From contig CALJKN010000186.1 in assembly GCA_937973585.1 (NCBI GenBank), positions 1 through 26,624 of the forward strand: 26,624 nucleotides of DNA. Reading direction: 5' to 3'. This DNA is from an uncultured Helicobacteraceae bacterium (GTDB lineage: Bacteria > Campylobacterota > Campylobacteria > Campylobacterales > UBA6016). The position numbers were made by a program, and so were the translations under genes. The notes beneath the pieces were generated by a model. That model worked only from the letters and a program-made list of their open reading frames with translations, was not told where the DNA came from and made no database searches. Each line of letters opens with the position of its first letter. The first letter of the stretch is position 1. Shown piece by piece: positions 23,564-26,624 of the stretch.

Positions 23564-23784
23564 AAAGATTCGATCTTAGACACCTAAAGAGTGATTTTTA
23601 CGGACGTATGACGGAGCTAATGGGCAAAGAGATAGCAAAAGAGGAAGTTGCAATCTTTTTGTTTGAAGTTGGCGATTTTAGTTCGGTGCAAAAAAGTGCG
23701 GACGTAGTAAAAGAGAACGGTTGGACGCTGATGAACAGCCTAAAATACAATGAAGTTGACTGGACAATAGTAGTAAAGAAGTAA
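23560..23784 (+). CDS. Small NuoE-position protein of the HP1264 type
   Basis: A 74-residue protein in the position of nuoE. It contains no cysteine, so it cannot carry the 2Fe-2S cluster N1a of normal NuoE. From memory it matches the short subunit encoded at this place in Helicobacter and relatives (HP1264), reported to bind flavin; I could not check this here. The start overlaps the 31-codon ORF stop; ATG 23552 is out of frame. It lies 1 nt before the NuoF/GltD-like gene. Confidence 0.75.
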   Translation: MKRFDLRHLKSDFYGRMTELMGKEIAKEEVAIFLFEVGDFSSVQKSADVVKENGWTLMNSLKYNEVDWTIVVKK

Positions 23785-23785
23785 C

Positions 23786-25783
23786 ATGGCAAATATCCTT
23801 TTTAGCCTTTGGCAAGACGAACTCATCGATAACAGAGAAAAATCGGCGGAAGAACTTATAAAAAGCAAGTTTCATTTTCCGTTTGAATACGATACCGACA
23901 CAAAAAGCAAGGCTTTCATTGGTTGGAACGGTGTCGCTATTTTTGATGAAAGCGTAGATGTCGTAAAACTTGCGATGGAGTATGCCAAAACCTATCAAGA
24001 GTACTCCGAGGCGTGCGGCAGATGTGCGCCCGGCAGATGGGGCGGCAGAATCGTGTACGATATTTTGTACAAAATTGCCAAGGGCGAGGGGAGAGCGTCG
24101 GATCTTTTGCACCTAAAAGAGATTTGCGCTTCAATGAAAGAGACCTCAAAATGCGAGATCGGCAAAACTGTTCCAAATCCTATTTTGACTCTTTTGGAGC
24201 ATTTTGAGGGTGAGTTTACCGCTTTGATTGAAGGGCAAAAGCCGTCAAGGTACTTCACAAACGACGATATAACGTATATCTCCAAAATAACCGCACCCTG
24301 TATGGATGCCTGTCCGGCTCACGTCGATATTCCGGCATACATCGAAGGGGTAAGAGATTTAAGGTTTGACGACAGTCTAAAAGCGACAAGGCAGACTATG
24401 CCGTTAGCGCATACATGCGGCAGAGTTTGCCCGCACCCGTGCGAAAATGCGTGCAGAAGGACAAATCTGGATGAGCCTATAGCGATTATGGAGCTAAAAA
24501 GGATAGGTGCGGACTATGAGACAGATAGGGACTTAGGCTGGTTTCATCCGGTAACCCCTAAGCCAAAAACGGACAAAAAAGTCGCTGTAATAGGTGCGGG
24601 TCCAGCCGGACTTACAGGGGCATATTATCTGGCGGTTGACGGGATACATTGCGATGTATACGAGGAGCTTCCGGTTTTGGGCGGCGAGGTTGCCGTCGGG
24701 GTTCCGGAATACAGGATGCCTATCGGAAAATATAATAAAGACATAGAGTTGGCAAAAAGTGTCGGTGTAAATTTTATTACGGATACCAGAGTAACTGCCG
24801 ACATGATGAGGGAGTTTGAGAGCTCCTATGATGCGGTTTTGGTAGCTACGGGTGCGAGACTTTCAAAAAAAATCAGAGCCAAAAACGAAAATCCGAAAGA
24901 TGAGGGGTACTGGCCTGCTATACCTTTTCTTGACGAGATAAACCTATTTGAGAAATACGGAATAGGGGCTCCGGTAGATCTGACCGGTAAAACGGTCGTA
25001 TGCGTAGGGGGTGGTTTTACCTCGATGGATGTTGTCCGTTGTTCAATCAGAGCAAATGCAAAAAAAGTCGTAATGCTCTATAGAAGAGACGAAAAAACAA
25101 TCATCAATAACACCTCATACGAGGAGTACCATGAAGCTGTCGAAGAGGGCGTAGAGTTTATATTTTATAGTGCAATCGACGAGATAATCTCCGAAGACGG
25201 GAAGATAAAAAAATTAATCATCGATATGTACGAACTCACCCCTGATCCTGCCGGAGGAAAGCCTCAACTACTAAAAGCAGAGGGAAAAAGCTTTGAGATG
25301 GAATGCGACATCTTAGTTCCTGCGGTCAGTCAGGATGCTGATTTGTCTTTGCTGCCGCCGGAGTGGGAGATAGCAAAAACGAGCTGGAATACGATATTGA
25401 CAGACGGTAAAACCTATCAAACAAACAAAGAGAAAATATTTGCGGCCGGAGACTGTGAATACGGTCCAATGACTATCGTGAATGCGGTAGGGCAAGCAAA
25501 AAGGGCGGCAAGCGTAATGTCCAGATATATTTTTGAGGGTAAAGTATATAGAAGTGACGACGAGATTATGGAAGATCACCTCAAGGCTCTAAAAGTCTAC
25601 GATAAAAAAGAGAGAGTAGGCGGCTGGATCAAGGGGCTAGCCAGAGAGCATAGTGAAAAACTGGGTGTTTTGGAGAGAAAAACTAATAATCTTGAGGTTA
25701 ATTACGGTTTTACGATGGAGCAGGCGATAGACGAAGCTAATCGGTGCATGAGATGTTACTATATAGCTATGGCGGCGGTGTAA
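23786..25783 (+). CDS. NuoF-like Fe-S domain fused to GltD-like FAD/NAD(P) oxidoreductase
   Basis: A 665-residue replacement for the NADH-oxidising subunit of complex I. Residues about 70-145 match the C-terminal Fe-S domain of NuoF (ACGRCAPGR, then KCEIGK), with C77, C80 and C123 but Gly at 83 where a cysteine is usual. Residues 170-240 form a GltD-type Fe-S module (C172, C176, C211, C215, C219, C223). FAD and NAD(P) folds follow: VIGAGPAG at 268-275, VCVGGGFTSMD at 405-415, YRRDE at 432-436, AAGDCEYG at 553-560. CMRC lies at 654-657. The FMN/NADH fold of NuoF is absent. The electron donor could be NADPH, NADH or ferredoxin. Confidence 0.85.
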   Translation: MANILFSLWQDELIDNREKSAEELIKSKFHFPFEYDTDTKSKAFIGWNGVAIFDESVDVVKLAMEYAKTYQEYSEACGRCAPGRWGGRIVYDILYKIAKGEGRASDLLHLKEICASMKETSKCEIGKTVPNPILTLLEHFEGEFTALIEGQKPSRYFTNDDITYISKITAPCMDACPAHVDIPAYIEGVRDLRFDDSLKATRQTMPLAHTCGRVCPHPCENACRRTNLDEPIAIMELKRIGADYETDRDLGWFHPVTPKPKTDKKVAVIGAGPAGLTGAYYLAVDGIHCDVYEELPVLGGEVAVGVPEYRMPIGKYNKDIELAKSVGVNFITDTRVTADMMREFESSYDAVLVATGARLSKKIRAKNENPKDEGYWPAIPFLDEINLFEKYGIGAPVDLTGKTVVCVGGGFTSMDVVRCSIRANAKKVVMLYRRDEKTIINNTSYEEYHEAVEEGVEFIFYSAIDEIISEDGKIKKLIIDMYELTPDPAGGKPQLLKAEGKSFEMECDILVPAVSQDADLSLLPPEWEIAKTSWNTILTDGKTYQTNKEKIFAAGDCEYGPMTIVNAVGQAKRAASVMSRYIFEGKVYRSDDEIMEDHLKALKVYDKKERVGGWIKGLAREHSEKLGVLERKTNNLEVNYGFTMEQAIDEANRCMRCYYIAMAAV

Positions 25784-25784
25784 A

Positions 25785-26624
25785 ATGGGTCAGATAAAAA
25801 TTACGATTGACGGCGTTGTTTGCGAGGCCGAGAAAAACGATACGATACTAAAAGTAGCTAGAAAAAACGGCATTTATATACCGACTCTTTGTTATCTATC
25901 AAAATGCGAGCCTATCGCCTCTTGCAGGTTGTGTGTAATTGAGGCGGAAAACCATGAAGGTCTTTTGCTTGGATGCCAGACAAAAGTAGTTGACGGATTG
26001 GTTGTAAATACAAATTCGCAGAGGTTGGCCGAAGAGCGCAAAAAAATTATGCAACTCTACTGCGTAAATCACCCGCTTGAGTGCGGCGTATGCGATAAGT
26101 CGGGCGAATGTGAACTCCAAAACAAAACGTTGGAATTTGGGGTAACCGCTCAAAAGTTTATGGCCAAAGAGCAAAATAGAGAGATAAAAAACTGGGGTGT
26201 TATCCAGTATGACCCGTCGCTTTGTATTTTGTGCGAAAAATGCGTACACACATGTAATGAGATAATAGGCGATGATGCTATAGAGATAAAGGTCGGCGGA
26301 TACAAATCGCAGATAGGGCCTAAAAACTCCGAGACTCTGGATTGTACGCTGTGCGGAGAGTGTATAGCGGTTTGTCCGGTCGGAGCACTTGTATCCACAG
26401 GATTCAAATATGCTTCAAACGCTTGGGAGCTAAAAAGGGTTCCGTCTGCATGCGCTCATTGCTCATCGGCATGCGGGCTTTATTATGAGTTTAAGCACAC
26501 TAAAACCGAGGCGATCGGGGAGAAAATATACAGAGTTACAAACGATTTTGAGTTTAGCTCACTCTGTAATGCCGGAAGATTCGGTTTTGACTACGACAAT
26601 ACCGCTTCAAAAGATCAAAAAGCA
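25785..26624 (+). CDS. nuoG: NADH-quinone oxidoreductase subunit G (3' end outside window)
   Basis: The first 280 codons of the large iron-sulfur subunit; the frame is open at the right edge. The clusters can be read in order: 2Fe-2S (C36, C47, C50, C64), the His-ligated N5 (H96, C100, C103, C109), two 4Fe-4S sets (C147, C150, C153, C157 and C187, C190, C193, C197), and an N7-type set (C223, C226, C230, C261). The molybdopterin-like domain would follow. The ATG lies 1 nt after the preceding stop. All expected ligands are present, so the electron chain downstream of the unusual input protein is conventional. Confidence 0.95.
   Translation, partial: MGQIKITIDGVVCEAEKNDTILKVARKNGIYIPTLCYLSKCEPIASCRLCVIEAENHEGLLLGCQTKVVDGLVVNTNSQRLAEERKKIMQLYCVNHPLECGVCDKSGECELQNKTLEFGVTAQKFMAKEQNREIKNWGVIQYDPSLCILCEKCVHTCNEIIGDDAIEIKVGGYKSQIGPKNSETLDCTLCGECIAVCPVGALVSTGFKYASNAWELKRVPSACAHCSSACGLYYEFKHTKTEAIGEKIYRVTNDFEFSSLCNAGRFGFDYDNTASKDQKA

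Noticed and set aside
23995..24285. Overlapping minus-strand ORFs inside the NuoF/GltD-like gene
   Set aside because: They are antisense to a gene with several cofactor motifs and encode cysteine/serine-rich products without any domain.
1..26624. CRISPR arrays, prophage, integron or defence genes
   Set aside because: No regularly spaced repeats, integrase, transposase or phage proteins were found; almost all genes are housekeeping or respiratory.

Overview
The window looks like chromosomal DNA from a Campylobacterota (epsilonproteobacterial) organism, probably a free-living respiratory relative of Sulfurimonas, Sulfurovum or Hydrogenimonas; the genus cannot be fixed by eye. Three things point there: a nuo operon in which the usual NuoE and NuoF are replaced by a small cysteine-free protein and a GltD-like flavoprotein; cbb3 oxidase assembly genes next to an ADP-heptose locus; and a hom, aminotransferase, rlmB, rsmI, rpmE, rsmE string that I recall being syntenic in Campylobacter. 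GC is moderate and genes are tightly packed, with many 1-29 nt overlaps and several TTG starts.

Layout. (1) 1-2617: the end of a Cu-transporting P-type ATPase (CcoI), then ccoS, facing a convergent HD-GYP phosphodiesterase gene. (2) 2618-6354 (+): a divergent intergenic region with a structured repeat, then gmhB, hldD, hldE and a membrane-anchored monoheme cytochrome c. (3) 6365-18410 (-): about 12 kb on one strand. In transcription order it reads rsmE, rpmE, rsmI, rlmB, a RodZ-like membrane protein, aminotransferase, hom, SDR, YraN, methyltransferase, trxA, trxB, dapB, purF, radical SAM protein. Hairpins or promoter-like sites break it near rpmE, rlmB, trxA and trxB. (4) 18411-20340 (+): a second copy of the structured repeat, then a stand-alone AAA ATPase. 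(5) 20341-26624 (+): the nuo (complex I) operon nuoA, B, C, D, a 31-codon ORF, a NuoE-position protein, a NuoF/GltD hybrid, and the start of nuoG.

How they work together. CcoI/CcoS supply copper and maturation for a cbb3 oxidase. The nuo genes encode a proton-pumping complex I whose electron-input module is not the classical NADH-oxidising NuoEF pair. GmhB, HldD and HldE make ADP-heptose for the lipopolysaccharide core; GmhA is not in the window. The minus-strand block mixes rRNA modification (RsmE, RsmI, RlmB), lysine/threonine biosynthesis (DapB, Hom), purine synthesis (PurF) and thioredoxin redox control.

The two observations I would follow first are the duplicated three-hairpin element at 2643-2750 and 18436-18541, and the complex I input module at 23468-25783. 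No tRNA, rRNA, CRISPR array, insertion sequence or phage gene was seen.
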